A stretch of 64,000 bases of DNA from a bacterium (GCA_018435605.1 JAHDNF010000002.1:1-64000), one strand, 5' to 3'. Counted from the stretch's first letter, positions 38,105 to 47,672 are shown. A program made the numbers and translations. Notes: generated by a model not told the origin, from the letters alone.

Positions 38105-39214
38105 ATGATCGTCATTATTGAAGACAAAGCGAACGGCCTCAAAGATCTAATACTCAACCTTGGGTATGAGGTTACAGGTGTGTTTCCTACAGCCGCCTGC
38201 GCGTCGGATCACATTGCCGAAACTCCTCCTGACCTAATAGTGTTGAATATCGAAAAGACTACAGATGAAAGCGCAAATCAACTTATGAGTCAATACAGCA
38301 TCCCTGTGATATCTATTTGCGCTGATGACATGAAGCAAGTTGCCGAACCGCATGTATCTATATCCAAACCGGTACAAGACAGACAACTTCAAATCGCCAT
38401 CGAGTTCGCATTATACAAAAAGAGGATGACACTGGATAAAACAAATCTGCTGGCGGAATTGTCTGAAGTAAAGGGACAACTCAAAAAAATCGATCAGGAA
38501 TTCGATTCGTTCATTCATATGGCCAGCCATGATCTGCGCTCTCCCTTACAAAGCATCGCCACTTACACCGGTATTTTGCAGGATTATATCGATACAAATA
38601 AACCGGACGAGGAAATAACCCAGTTTATGGAGCGCATTTTCAGCAATATCCGTATCATGGGAAAATTGATAGAAGATTTTGTGCATACCTCTCGCCTGTC
38701 ACGCGCAAAAAACCGATTCGAACAGGTTGACCCAAAAACTATTATTAAAAAAGCTGTTGAGCGTCTCGAACCTGACATTAAAACAAACAAGGCAAAAATA
38801 ACTTTGCCAAAATCTATCCCACCTGTAATCTGCGACAGAACCAAACTTACGGAGGTATTTTACAACCTTATCGGCAACGCAATAAAATTTTCATCGAAAA
38901 CGGATACAAAACATCCTGAAATAACTGTTTCTCATCATATAAAAGATAATTTGCATACCTTCTGCGTAACAGATAACGGAATAGGCATCGACTTAAAATA
39001 TCACGACAAAATTTTCAATCCGTTTATCAGGCTACATTCCAAAGACGAATACCCGGGAAGCGGTTTGGGGCTGTATCTGGTTAAAAGCGTTGTTGATGAG
39101 CATAAAGGTTCTGTTTGGTTTGAATCGGTAAAATATGGCGGAACATCTTTTTATTTCACAATTCCTTTTTTGGAACCGCTGGCAGACGGCGTAACCGAAT
39201 CGCGCCTTTCTTGA
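38105..39214 (+). CDS. histidine kinase with N-terminal receiver lacking the phospho-acceptor Asp
   Basis: A 369-residue soluble kinase. Residues 1-115 resemble a receiver: Glu6/Asp7 and Lys98 are kept, but the usual phospho-acceptor Asp is Asn48 (PDLIVLNIE). A coiled linker leads to a HisKA domain with HMASHDLRSPL (His152) and an ATPase domain with LIGNAIKFSS, TDNGIGI and GSGLGLYLVK. The kinase core looks active, so the receiver probably acts as a binding or dimer module instead of a phosphate switch. I start at the ATG at 38105; an in-frame GTG at 38084 is an alternative, and neither has a good ribosome site. It converges on mntP with 34 bp between. Confidence 0.88.
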   Translation: MIVIIEDKANGLKDLILNLGYEVTGVFPTAACASDHIAETPPDLIVLNIEKTTDESANQLMSQYSIPVISICADDMKQVAEPHVSISKPVQDRQLQIAIEFALYKKRMTLDKTNLLAELSEVKGQLKKIDQEFDSFIHMASHDLRSPLQSIATYTGILQDYIDTNKPDEEITQFMERIFSNIRIMGKLIEDFVHTSRLSRAKNRFEQVDPKTIIKKAVERLEPDIKTNKAKITLPKSIPPVICDRTKLTEVFYNLIGNAIKFSSKTDTKHPEITVSHHIKDNLHTFCVTDNGIGIDLKYHDKIFNPFIRLHSKDEYPGSGLGLYLVKSVVDEHKGSVWFESVKYGGTSFYFTIPFLEPLADGVTESRLS

Positions 39215-39248
39215 TTGCAAAATTAATGTGCGTTCCATGCATGTAGGG

Positions 39249-39812
39249 TTACGTCGAAATATATTGCAGTAATATTTTTATTCCTATACCGATAAGTATA
39301 AGCCCGCCTGCGATTTCTATTTTATCGGAATATAGATGCGAAACCCTCCGTCCAATGTAAACACCTGCAAATGTGATCAAAAAAGTAACCATACCTATGA
39401 CAATAACCGGTCTGAGTATATTTATAGATAAAAAAGACAAAGACATACCCACAACAAGGGCGTCAATACTGGTAGCAACAGCCAATGTAAATAAAACATA
39501 ATTGCTCAAATAAGCCGATCTGACATTTTCATCTTTCATCTGTCGCGATTCAACAATCATTTTTATGCCTATGAAACAGAGCAGTCCGAAGGCAATCAAA
39601 TGGCTTGCCGGAGCGATAATACCAGACAAGCCGTATCCGGCAAACCAGCCTATAACAGGCATAAGCGCCTGAAATAGCCCGAAAAAAAAAGCCACTTTTA
39701 TCGGATGGCGCAAACCGGTAGATGTTTTAGCCGCGGCGCCGCACGTTATGGAAACCGCGAACGCGTCCATTGACAGGCCGAGTGCTATAGAAAAAATGGT
39801 TATTATACCCAT
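39249..39812 (-). CDS. mntP: MntP-type manganese efflux pump
   Basis: A 187-residue inner-membrane protein with six hydrophobic segments in two repeats. The paired motifs GLSMDAFAVSI (Asp16) and ATSIDALVVGMS are the hallmark of MntP (YebN), which exports Mn2+. The length matches E. coli MntP (188). In many bacteria mntP is controlled by a manganese (yybP-ykoY) riboswitch; I looked in the 187 bp upstream and saw none. The ribosome site is weak. No linked manganese regulator is present. Confidence 0.93.
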   Translation of the reverse strand: MGIITIFSIALGLSMDAFAVSITCGAAAKTSTGLRHPIKVAFFFGLFQALMPVIGWFAGYGLSGIIAPASHLIAFGLLCFIGIKMIVESRQMKDENVRSAYLSNYVLFTLAVATSIDALVVGMSLSFLSINILRPVIVIGMVTFLITFAGVYIGRRVSHLYSDKIEIAGGLILIGIGIKILLQYIST

Positions 39813-39999
39813 TGTCTATACCGTTTTCGCTAGTATTTAGTTAATCTCAAAGATATTTTTTATGGCAACCTCGAATATAATAAATGAATTCTGCGAGGAT
39901 GAAAAACAAAATATCATCATAATATGCCGGATCATCGACAAGTACGACTGTCATTCCGTAAAATGATTATATGCGATTGGCTACCGTATATAATATCTA

Positions 40000-42900
40000 T
40001 TAAGGATTGTCAAGACCATCAGCCAACCGGGCTTTTATTTTGAAAAAACCTGATTGAGGATTGATAGTCAACACTTTATCAGTACTGCCTATCAATATAG
40101 GAATGTTGTTCAAAGACAATGACGCGCTTATATTATCTCCGATAATAGACTGACCGATTTTTTCCCATAAATTGTCCAGCGAATCGGTATAATATACATC
40201 GTAAATCAATCCGTTTTCCGCTTCAAAACAGACATACGCACCAAGGTTACCATCGGAATCAAACAAAATATCGAATTTGCAGTTGTCAAATATTTGAGAT
40301 GCGTCAAAATAAGCACTTATTCCATTAGGATAACCGTCACAATCTAAGGTAGAGTAATAAGTTGTTTCCTCGTTCACTACGACTTGATTGCTCGCCCATG
40401 ATACAAAATAATCGTTGCCGTTTGATACTAGCCAAGGATCGCGTTGATCGTTGTTGACATAGGCATTCAATCGATACTCCTGAGAAAACGAACTGCCGGT
40501 AGAATGAAAAAATTTGCCGGCAATCCCTGTAATGTTAAAATCAATTCCCTCACTGCACCATGACACCATATACGTTGTGCCGTTAGATACTACAACCGGC
40601 GTTGACTGATTAGCGAAAATAAAATCGTTTATTCTCATTGACTGCCCTATAGGCAACCCGCCGCCAGTGAAGATCTGCCCATGAATATCCGATCCGGACT
40701 CCCAAACGACAAAATATGTTGTGCCGTCCGAGGCAACAGAAGACAATCCAACGCCTTGAGATATCTCAAACGCATTGCACATAAGCGTACCGTCAAAGGA
40801 AATATATCGACCGTAAAGATATGAGTTTTGCGACCATGTAACCAGATAATTCATGCCATCTGATGTTACGCAGGGATTACTGCACGCAACATTAGTGTTG
40901 GAGATTAAAAATTCAACATTTGCGCCAACGCCGCGAGAATCGAACATCCTAGCGTATATACCGTTAGTACCGGAATGATCGGACTCCCAAACCGCGCAAT
41001 ACCGTACCCCGTTGGACGCTATAGAAACATTTCGCTGATTATCACCCTTATTAGAGTTTAAGCACAAATTGGATTCGCTAATTTTGCTTGAATGCGATAT
41101 TAGCCTTCCATACAGATCGTAGCCATTGCCGCCCTGGGAAAAACTTTCCCACACTAAGAAATAATCTATCCCGTTCGACGCAATAAGCGCATCATTTTGC
41201 ATTCCTGTAGTATAATAATCGAGTCGAAACTCCACGGCAGAGGAATCGATCTTAATTTTATCATCGAGCGGTTCTCCGCAGGAGTTATACATACGCGCAA
41301 AAATGTCATTTCCGGAAAACCAAGTAATCAAATAAGTATTCCCATTTGAAGCGCCGGCAGGATTGTACTGATAACTGTCATAATCCAGGTTTAAATAAAA
41401 TTCCGTACCGATCGTTTTGCCGTTACCGGAAATAAGTTGCCCGCAAACATAATATTTGTCATACGGACTAACATAAAAATAGTGCACATGGCCATCACCT
41501 GAATTAGACCAAAAACTCCACCTATCCAGATGATAGCTATAGAATAGAGTATAACTATCACCCCATTCCCAAGTATTATGCAAATAATACAAACCACTAG
41601 ACCCGTCACCATAATTAAATCCAAAGTTATCCTGCAATATTTCTCCCTGTTCATTCAATACGGTATACATGGAATAACAATCAATCTCGGTTCCCCAGTA
41701 AATATAAATTTTTCCTTCAGATCCATCGTCGAGTATCTCGGTAAAGCATAGATCGAAGTAGCCATCGTCATTTAGATCGGCAAAGGCAAATTCGACATTC
41801 ATATCCTCAAAATTATCTCTAATCGATTGCGGGATATACAGCGCATAGCGATTTTCATTAATCATCTTCAGTGTAAGTCCGCAACCGTACACACCCAGTT
41901 CAGAGCCATCCTGAAGGTAACTTTCCCATAAGATGAATGTTTTATTGTTCACAGAGCACACAGCCGGTTTATGTTGCCATTGATCGGACGTCAAATTCAA
42001 CTTGAATTGCCTGTCAATAACAGCGAGCAAAGACGAGTAATATTTTCCGTATACTTCAAACCCTACACCATCATTATCATAACTTGACCAGACGACAAAA
42101 AAATCGTTACCGTCGCTCACTGCCTGCGGGTCAAGATGATTCATTGAAGGTTCCAATGAAATTTGAACTTCAGCACCAAAAACCTGCCCTGTATACCAAA
42201 TACCTTTACCGAAAACATAATAAGCCGGACAAAGCGTGGTATCGTTATCCGATTCAAAATACAGATAATTTTGCCAGACAACAAAAAAATGATTACGGTT
42301 TGCAGTTACCGACGGATTGACCGAGTACACTCCCTCCCCGTCAAATATTTTCAATTCGCCTGTCAACGCATTCCCTGTTTGATCCAGAAGTTTTGCATAA
42401 ATCCCGTATCCGCAATCATCCTGCCCATAACTTTGCCATACTACACAAGTCCGCTCGCCGCACACAGCCAATGCAGGTTCCTGCTGGTTGTTAGCGGTAT
42501 AAGTATTGATACGAAACTCCCCGCCCACTGCCTGACCGGTTTTCGATATCAGTTGCCCGCAGACATCAGATCCGCTACCGTCCTGCCCGTAACTTTCCCA
42601 TACTACCAGATAGTGCAACCCGTTGAAAACGACAGCCGGATTTATCTGCCTGCCATTGGTAAACGTATTGACGGCTATTTCAGCACCGACCGGCGAACCT
42701 TCGTTATCTGTCAACCGCGCATAAATACCGTACTCGTCGCCGTCCTGCTCATAACTTGCCCATACCACAAGATAATTTTGGCCATCTGACGCTATTGCCG
42801 GATACCGCTGGTTAAGCGCTACGTTAATATTCACCAAAAATTCTGAGCCGACTTTTTGATAGTCATTGTCAAATAATTGAGCATAAATATCATATTGATT

Positions 42901-44199
42901 TTCGTTTTGCGAATAATGCTCGTATAAAGCAATAAAACCGTTTGAGTTGCCTGCCGCAACCGGTGACCGCTGGTGTCCATAAGTGGTACTGTTAACCAGT
43001 ATTTCTTCCGATCCTCGGGTTAAAGTGCGTTTCAAATTCTGACCGAAAATGTTGAAACTGCCTAAATCCTTATTAGATGTCCATACTACGGTATAAGAAT
43101 TACCGTTATGCGCTACAGCCGCGGATAATTCATTTGTCCCTGACGAGTTAGTGACAACAAACGGCTGACCGATAGGAATACCGGTCAATCCGACAAGCTG
43201 TGCGTAAATATCCCAATCAGCGCCATTGAATTGATGCCATGTAAGCATAAAGTCTATGCAGCCGGTATCCACAGCCAGAGAAACATATTCGATGTTTTGT
43301 ACAGGCAGGCGTGCAAAACATATAGGAGCGCCGATAAGATTTCCTTCCGTAGAAACCCATTGTCCGAGTATTTTTATATCATAGCCGGAATCGTAGATAC
43401 TTCCGGTCCAGCATATCAAATAATGCCAACCGTAAGTAGCCACCTTTGGCGCTATAAATCTCATCACCGGATCGGATAAAACGATCCGATCTGCAATTAA
43501 AATGCCTTGATCATCAAGCAACTGTGCACAAATATTTCCGCAGACACCGTCTATATTTTCGTACCACGATACCATATAAGTATTTTGACAAGAGGCGATT
43601 GATGGCAAACGACTGTTTGCTCCTTCATAAGCGTTGATTGTTATTTCACCGCCGATTTTATCTCCTTCCAGACTGAAATATTGACCGCAAATACCCGACA
43701 GAGATCCATTCTTGCCCCTGCTTTCCCATACCACCAAAAAACTTGACCCGTTAGAAGCGATTGACGCATGCGCTTGATCGTCAGGTTCGGAAGATACTAA
43801 AATATCTCCGCTCAAAGGCATACCGTTTTGATCGAACAAACGAGCTACGATATCGTATCCGGTCAAACCGCGGAAACTCTGCCACACCGTCATAAAATTT
43901 GTTCCGTCTGTAGCCACAGCCGGAACGCTTTGATTTCCGGAAGTTAACTCGTTGACACGGAACATCGCGCCCTTTGCCGCATCGTCCGCGCCGATTATTT
44001 GTCCGTAAATGCCTTGCCCGTCACCGTCCTGTACATCACTTTGCCATACAACGAATATGCTGGTCAAATTTGACGCTACAGCAGGTTTATGTTGTGTGTC
44101 CTTGTAATATGTATTGATCATAAATTCCGGAGATGATGCGGCAACTTGATGGACAAAAACAAACAACAGACAAGCGGCTACATGATGTATATATGTCAT
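40000..44199 (-). CDS. secreted 21-repeat propeller-like protein (1399 aa)
   Basis: A 1399-residue exported protein with a signal peptide (1-21) and an AGGAG site. I count about 21 repeats of some 45-60 residues of the form (V/I)N-x-Y ... Q-x-x-P-x-x-A-S-x-G-x-x-(Y/F)-x-V-x-W-x-S ... G-x-(D/G)-I-x-(A/G)-(R/Q)-(L/I) ... G-x-x-(I/V)-G-x-E. Repeats 1-14 are followed by an insert of about 145 residues with an FG-GAP-like DLNDDGYFDLCF and aromatic-rich sequence, then repeats 15-21. The C-terminal 110 residues form the beta module with GLIYDVYYTDSLDNLWEKIG. This is a larger paralogue of the protein at 10.3-12.2 kb. It is probably a surface or extracellular protein; ligand unknown. Confidence 0.82.
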   Translation of the reverse strand: MTYIHHVAACLLFVFVHQVAASSPEFMINTYYKDTQHKPAVASNLTSIFVVWQSDVQDGDGQGIYGQIIGADDAAKGAMFRVNELTSGNQSVPAVATDGTNFMTVWQSFRGLTGYDIVARLFDQNGMPLSGDILVSSEPDDQAHASIASNGSSFLVVWESRGKNGSLSGICGQYFSLEGDKIGGEITINAYEGANSRLPSIASCQNTYMVSWYENIDGVCGNICAQLLDDQGILIADRIVLSDPVMRFIAPKVATYGWHYLICWTGSIYDSGYDIKILGQWVSTEGNLIGAPICFARLPVQNIEYVSLAVDTGCIDFMLTWHQFNGADWDIYAQLVGLTGIPIGQPFVVTNSSGTNELSAAVAHNGNSYTVVWTSNKDLGSFNIFGQNLKRTLTRGSEEILVNSTTYGHQRSPVAAGNSNGFIALYEHYSQNENQYDIYAQLFDNDYQKVGSEFLVNINVALNQRYPAIASDGQNYLVVWASYEQDGDEYGIYARLTDNEGSPVGAEIAVNTFTNGRQINPAVVFNGLHYLVVWESYGQDGSGSDVCGQLISKTGQAVGGEFRINTYTANNQQEPALAVCGERTCVVWQSYGQDDCGYGIYAKLLDQTGNALTGELKIFDGEGVYSVNPSVTANRNHFFVVWQNYLYFESDNDTTLCPAYYVFGKGIWYTGQVFGAEVQISLEPSMNHLDPQAVSDGNDFFVVWSSYDNDGVGFEVYGKYYSSLLAVIDRQFKLNLTSDQWQHKPAVCSVNNKTFILWESYLQDGSELGVYGCGLTLKMINENRYALYIPQSIRDNFEDMNVEFAFADLNDDGYFDLCFTEILDDGSEGKIYIYWGTEIDCYSMYTVLNEQGEILQDNFGFNYGDGSSGLYYLHNTWEWGDSYTLFYSYHLDRWSFWSNSGDGHVHYFYVSPYDKYYVCGQLISGNGKTIGTEFYLNLDYDSYQYNPAGASNGNTYLITWFSGNDIFARMYNSCGEPLDDKIKIDSSAVEFRLDYYTTGMQNDALIASNGIDYFLVWESFSQGGNGYDLYGRLISHSSKISESNLCLNSNKGDNQRNVSIASNGVRYCAVWESDHSGTNGIYARMFDSRGVGANVEFLISNTNVACSNPCVTSDGMNYLVTWSQNSYLYGRYISFDGTLMCNAFEISQGVGLSSVASDGTTYFVVWESGSDIHGQIFTGGGLPIGQSMRINDFIFANQSTPVVVSNGTTYMVSWCSEGIDFNITGIAGKFFHSTGSSFSQEYRLNAYVNNDQRDPWLVSNGNDYFVSWASNQVVVNEETTYYSTLDCDGYPNGISAYFDASQIFDNCKFDILFDSDGNLGAYVCFEAENGLIYDVYYTDSLDNLWEKIGQSIIGDNISASLSLNNIPILIGSTDKVLTINPQSGFFKIKARLADGLDNP

Positions 44200-44242
44200 T
44201 GCTCTCTCCTGTTGTGATTATCTCAATCGCAAATACATCAAT

Positions 44243-44271
44243 ATGTTACAAAAAGATTGATTCATAGTCAA
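44243..44271 (-). promoter_or_regulatory. probable promoter of the 1399-aa protein gene
   Basis: On the minus strand TTGACT and TAACAT are separated by 17 bases and lie about 45 bases before the ATG at 44199. The -35 is strong and the -10 moderate. Confidence 0.4.
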
Positions 44272-44375
44272 TCTAAAAAACATATCTCTTTAAATATATT
44301 AATTATCACTATAAATGACTGCGTGTTTTGAAAAAATTTCCATAAAAAATAAAAAAACGGCATGCGACAATATTA

Positions 44376-45713
44376 TTATGGGGTATATTTTAATTTGTAA
44401 AGCCTGCAAGATTCGTAAGTGGTATCTGTAAATGATCCGGCGCCGTTTTCACCGGTAACGGTAGCCAGCGGCATCCACGATGACATATCATCCGACCTGA
44501 AAAGAGAATACTGCTTCCCATCCGTAGCATTCCATGAAATAACCACGGCACTGCCGGATGTTTTGGCAATCCTAATATTCACAAATTCCTTTACAACAAC
44601 CTGAAAAGCCTGTGTAGCACTCTGAGCGTTATCGTCATCGCGAATAAAAACCTGACCGGCATACACACCGGACTGTTCGTATATATGCGATAAATCAAAA
44701 ACACCTCCTTCTACCGGTACTATCTGCACATCCGATCCGTCACCCCAAAGGATATGGGCTGTATGCGTATCAAGGACGCCCGGATCGCTGTAATTACCGC
44801 TTAGAGTTACCGATTGACCGGAATTGATTTCAAGAGGAACTGCCGATGCGGCAATAAGCAGTGGAGCTACATTGGTAACGATTACTCTAATCACATCGAT
44901 TGAACTATTGCCGTCAGTATCGGTTACCCTTACACCTACCTCCATTCCTTCATAAGTGGTATTATCCGGCCATATCCATTGAGGTGCAACGCCTTCGTTG
45001 TCATCGTAAACAGAATCTCCGTCGAGATCCCATTGAAACTGCAACGATTCAAGAGAATCTTCGGTATCTGTGGTCAAACCGGCGTTAAGCTGGTATTGTT
45101 GCCCCTCGGGCACAACCGTGTCGTCCCCTGCATGGGCAATCGGCGGATTTCCGACCGGAACTGACCCCATGGGAATATTGGTTTTGATAAGCCCGAATTT
45201 GTTAACATAAAACTCACGAGTCTCAAAACCGACCACAGGCAAATTGTTTTTCGATACCACTGCGGTTTGCCCGTAATATGTCGCTTCGGAAGCAACAGGA
45301 GTATTGAAGATACGGGCATAAAACAAACCGCTCGGCGGCGGGTTAGGCCCCATGGAAAAAAAATCGAAGAAAAAATACCCCTGTACTCCGGCAGGTGCTT
45401 TATAACCGATTGCTATTTGACGGTATACGCTATCATCTCCGGTAACCGACCCGTCAGAGGCAGGCGGGTTAGCTATGCCGTCGGCTCCGGCTAGAATAAG
45501 CTGAACTACCGCACCTTGCACATACGGCGGGTTATCGGGATTAGTGCCGGGTAACGGCAACCCGTTTTCGTCGGTGATTTCTACTTTGGCGCTGAAATAC
45601 ATGGTTTCAAATTGAGCTACGCACGGCACACACCAAAGAAGTATACCTGCTACAACGGACATGTATAATGCCATCTGATTATTTTTTCTCAAAACACTCT
45701 TTTTTAAGGACAA
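44376..45713 (-). CDS. secreted PKD-domain protein
   Basis: A 445-residue exported protein. The frame starts at TTG 45713, with AGGGGTG eight bases upstream and a ten-base overlap with the preceding gene; an in-frame ATG at 45674 (MALYMSVVAG) lacks a ribosome site but also gives a signal peptide. Residues about 40-180 form a domain shared with the PEP-CTERM protein at 47.0 kb (ADGIANPP, TGDDSVYR, ARIFNTP). Two PKD-like domains follow (about 190-280, AHAGDDTVVPEGQ ... FQWDLDGDS; and 282-370, ILWGDGSD ... SGVYAGQVFIRDDD). The end (about 375-445) is the beta module KQYSLFRSDDMSSWMPLATV. Likely an outer-surface or extracellular binding protein. Confidence 0.78.
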   Translation of the reverse strand: MSLKKSVLRKNNQMALYMSVVAGILLWCVPCVAQFETMYFSAKVEITDENGLPLPGTNPDNPPYVQGAVVQLILAGADGIANPPASDGSVTGDDSVYRQIAIGYKAPAGVQGYFFFDFFSMGPNPPPSGLFYARIFNTPVASEATYYGQTAVVSKNNLPVVGFETREFYVNKFGLIKTNIPMGSVPVGNPPIAHAGDDTVVPEGQQYQLNAGLTTDTEDSLESLQFQWDLDGDSVYDDNEGVAPQWIWPDNTTYEGMEVGVRVTDTDGNSSIDVIRVIVTNVAPLLIAASAVPLEINSGQSVTLSGNYSDPGVLDTHTAHILWGDGSDVQIVPVEGGVFDLSHIYEQSGVYAGQVFIRDDDNAQSATQAFQVVVKEFVNIRIAKTSGSAVVISWNATDGKQYSLFRSDDMSSWMPLATVTGENGAGSFTDTTYESCRLYKLKYTP

Positions 45714-46867
45714 TTACTGCACCCCTTTTCGCTTCGCTCTACGAAACTCGGATTCATGATTCGGTTCTGCTTTTCAAGAAACGATATATAACCCTTAATG
45801 CCATCTTCCAAAAAATAAATATTCGCGTTTTTCAATTTAGAAACCGCCTGCCTTAATTGTTCGTAACTTGACCCGTCAAGATCAAACAACAATATCGGCA
45901 ATACATAATCCTGATCATGACGTTCTATCAATTGAGCGATTTTAGAAATAAACGCCTGCCCGCCTAGAGTTTCGTATGGTATATGAACCGCGTTCGGCAT
46001 CAATATATCCGATTCTACACTGACAGAGCGCTGTGTATTTATAACTATCCAATCATCATAATTTTTATCGTCAAAATAAGTATGCGGGGCAAGAATATTT
46101 ATCGCTTGCAAAGCAAAAAAGTCGCCTTCTATCCATCCGCCGCACTTTTTCCAGTATGACAGTCCGCCGTCGAGAATAACTGCATCGACACCCCTGTTAT
46201 TTATTTCCACACATTCTTTTTCCATTAAACCTATTGAATGCCCATCGTTTATCAAAACAACACGTTTGCCACGCAAAAAAGGTTTTGACTTAACCGCAAA
46301 CAGTGGAATATGCAGTGATCCGGGTATATTATAGCGTTCGTACTCTTCAGCGGAACGCACGTCAACCAATGTAAATCCGAAATCCGGCTGATTGCCGTTT
46401 AATATTTTTTTAGGAGAAATAAAAAGATCGCGGTTTTTAGCGCGTAGCTTTCTGGTAATCATTTCTAAAGGAAACTGCAGATTAAGCTTCTTAGGTTTAC
46501 CTCGCTCGACAACGTCAACCGTTACTAGAAATTTCATCTTACCTGCTGTCGAGTCAAGTTCTATCTCGTATGCATAGCTACCGGATTTTTCAGGCAAATA
46601 TCGTATCTCAAAATCTGTCTTTTTGCCCGGAGGTATTTGTGAAGGATAATATGTTATATGTATGCAATCACAAGATGCGGATATTCCATGGATATACATC
46701 GTCTCAGAGCTTAAATTAGCTATTGGAAAAGTATACCGAATATCAGCCGACAATGGCACGATCTCAAAATCTACCGTTGCGGCATAATCTTTTTGCGTAT
46801 CGCCGGCATTCAGCGAAACGTCGGTCAGGCATATATACATTGCAAAAAACAGAATTATATATTTCAT
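45704..46867 (-). CDS. exported DUF1573 protein with two degenerate rhodanese-like domains
   Basis: A 387-residue exported protein with a signal peptide (1-21). Residues about 30-130 match the DUF1573/ASH-like beta domain (ISASCDCIHITYYPSQIPPG). A rhodanese-like domain follows (about 160-250; TLVDVRSAEEYERYNIPGSL, then VILDGGLSYWKKCGGW), and a second weaker one (about 265-370). In active rhodaneses a Cys starts the loop after the central strand. Here the first has VLINDGHSIG and the second ILLFDLDGSS, so neither looks catalytic. The C terminus ends CSNCP. Role unknown; a binding scaffold is likely. It probably shares a transcript with the PKD gene, which it overlaps by ten bases. Confidence 0.8.
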   Translation of the reverse strand: MKYIILFFAMYICLTDVSLNAGDTQKDYAATVDFEIVPLSADIRYTFPIANLSSETMYIHGISASCDCIHITYYPSQIPPGKKTDFEIRYLPEKSGSYAYEIELDSTAGKMKFLVTVDVVERGKPKKLNLQFPLEMITRKLRAKNRDLFISPKKILNGNQPDFGFTLVDVRSAEEYERYNIPGSLHIPLFAVKSKPFLRGKRVVLINDGHSIGLMEKECVEINNRGVDAVILDGGLSYWKKCGGWIEGDFFALQAINILAPHTYFDDKNYDDWIVINTQRSVSVESDILMPNAVHIPYETLGGQAFISKIAQLIERHDQDYVLPILLFDLDGSSYEQLRQAVSKLKNANIYFLEDGIKGYISFLEKQNRIMNPSFVERSEKGCSNCP

Positions 46868-46915
46868 AGCATACAGTTTCAGTATATTTTATGACGTTTT
46901 CGATTAAACAATAAA

Positions 46916-46945
46916 AGTATACCATATAAATAGACATTATTACAA
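46916..46945 (-). promoter_or_regulatory. probable promoter with extended -10
   Basis: On the minus strand TTGTAA, an 18-base spacer and TATACT, with TG just upstream of the -10 (TGG-TATACT). The -10 ends 48 bases before the ATG of the DUF1573 gene. The core ATATGGTATAMT also occurs before the gene at 10279. Confidence 0.5.
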
Positions 46946-46994
46946 ATTATATGCATTAAGACAGGGAGTATTCTTTACGTAAGATTGACAACTC

Positions 46995-47609
46995 TTAGCA
47001 AGAGCGTCTTTTTTTGAACCATACGGCCAGCGCACCGCCGCACAACAGCAATACAGTAGCAGGTTCAGGGATAATGAAAGAATCGCCAAAAGAAAATTGA
47101 TAAAACCCTAGCCCCCATTCAGGTGAGGAAGCGGGGGAAGAAAATATATCCTGCATTGTAAACGGATGAGAATCGATCCAGAAAACTTCGCCTTCATAAT
47201 TCACTGGATCGGATGTGTTGAAAATCCGCAAATATATACTGCCCGAACAGTAATTTGTACAATCGATATTTTGAATAGCAACGCTCACATACCCATCGCC
47301 GAATCCGACAGGATAACCCGCTCCAACCTGCGAAACGCCTACCTGAACGCCGTTGGCATCACACAAAATGATATCATCGCCCGTAGGCGCATATTGATCG
47401 TCAAATGGATTGATAATACCATCCAAACCTGTCCATATAACCTGAACCAGTCCCGCGTCGAGAGTGGTTCCGTCCAATTTGTCGCCAAACTGGTCTACAA
47501 GCGGTTGAGTATTGTATAAATAGATATCACAGGGGATTCCGTAAGCCACAGAGCGATAACAGCCCAAAAGAGATATCAAGGCTAAAACCAGCCAAATCGT
47601 TCTTCGCAT
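46995..47609 (-). CDS. PEP-CTERM-anchored secreted protein
   Basis: A 204-residue exported protein. I start at the ATG at 47609 because GGAGG (47622-47618) lies eight bases upstream; an in-frame ATG at 47624 would sit at the predicted start of transcription. Residues 1-24 are a signal peptide. The C terminus is a typical PEP-CTERM signal: IPEPATVLLLCGGALAVWF followed by KKRRSC, i.e. the Pro-Glu-Pro motif, a membrane helix and a basic tail. Exosortase cuts such proteins, which usually go to the cell surface or into exopolysaccharide. The mid part is homologous to the N-terminal domain of the PKD protein (LDGIINPF, TGDDIIL, LRIFNTS). The exosortase gene must be elsewhere. Confidence 0.87.
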   Translation of the reverse strand: MRRTIWLVLALISLLGCYRSVAYGIPCDIYLYNTQPLVDQFGDKLDGTTLDAGLVQVIWTGLDGIINPFDDQYAPTGDDIILCDANGVQVGVSQVGAGYPVGFGDGYVSVAIQNIDCTNYCSGSIYLRIFNTSDPVNYEGEVFWIDSHPFTMQDIFSSPASSPEWGLGFYQFSFGDSFIIPEPATVLLLCGGALAVWFKKRRSC

Positions 47610-47628
47610 AGTATCGTCCTCCATTATA

Positions 47629-47657
47629 ATAATACAACATAATCATAAAAGTTACAA
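47629..47657 (-). promoter_or_regulatory. probable promoter of the PEP-CTERM gene
   Basis: On the minus strand TTGTAA and TATTAT are separated by 17 bases. The -10 ends 20 bases before the chosen ATG at 47609, leaving a short leader that contains only the GGAGG site. Confidence 0.5.
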
Positions 47658-47672
47658 CTTTTTTTGCTATTT

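Noticed and set aside
39813-39999. Manganese (yybP-ykoY) riboswitch before mntP
   Set aside because: I looked for the paired conserved loops and a terminator stem and saw neither.
42163-42789. 208-codon plus-strand frame
   Set aside because: Antisense to the repeat region of the 1399-residue protein; no domain or ribosome site.
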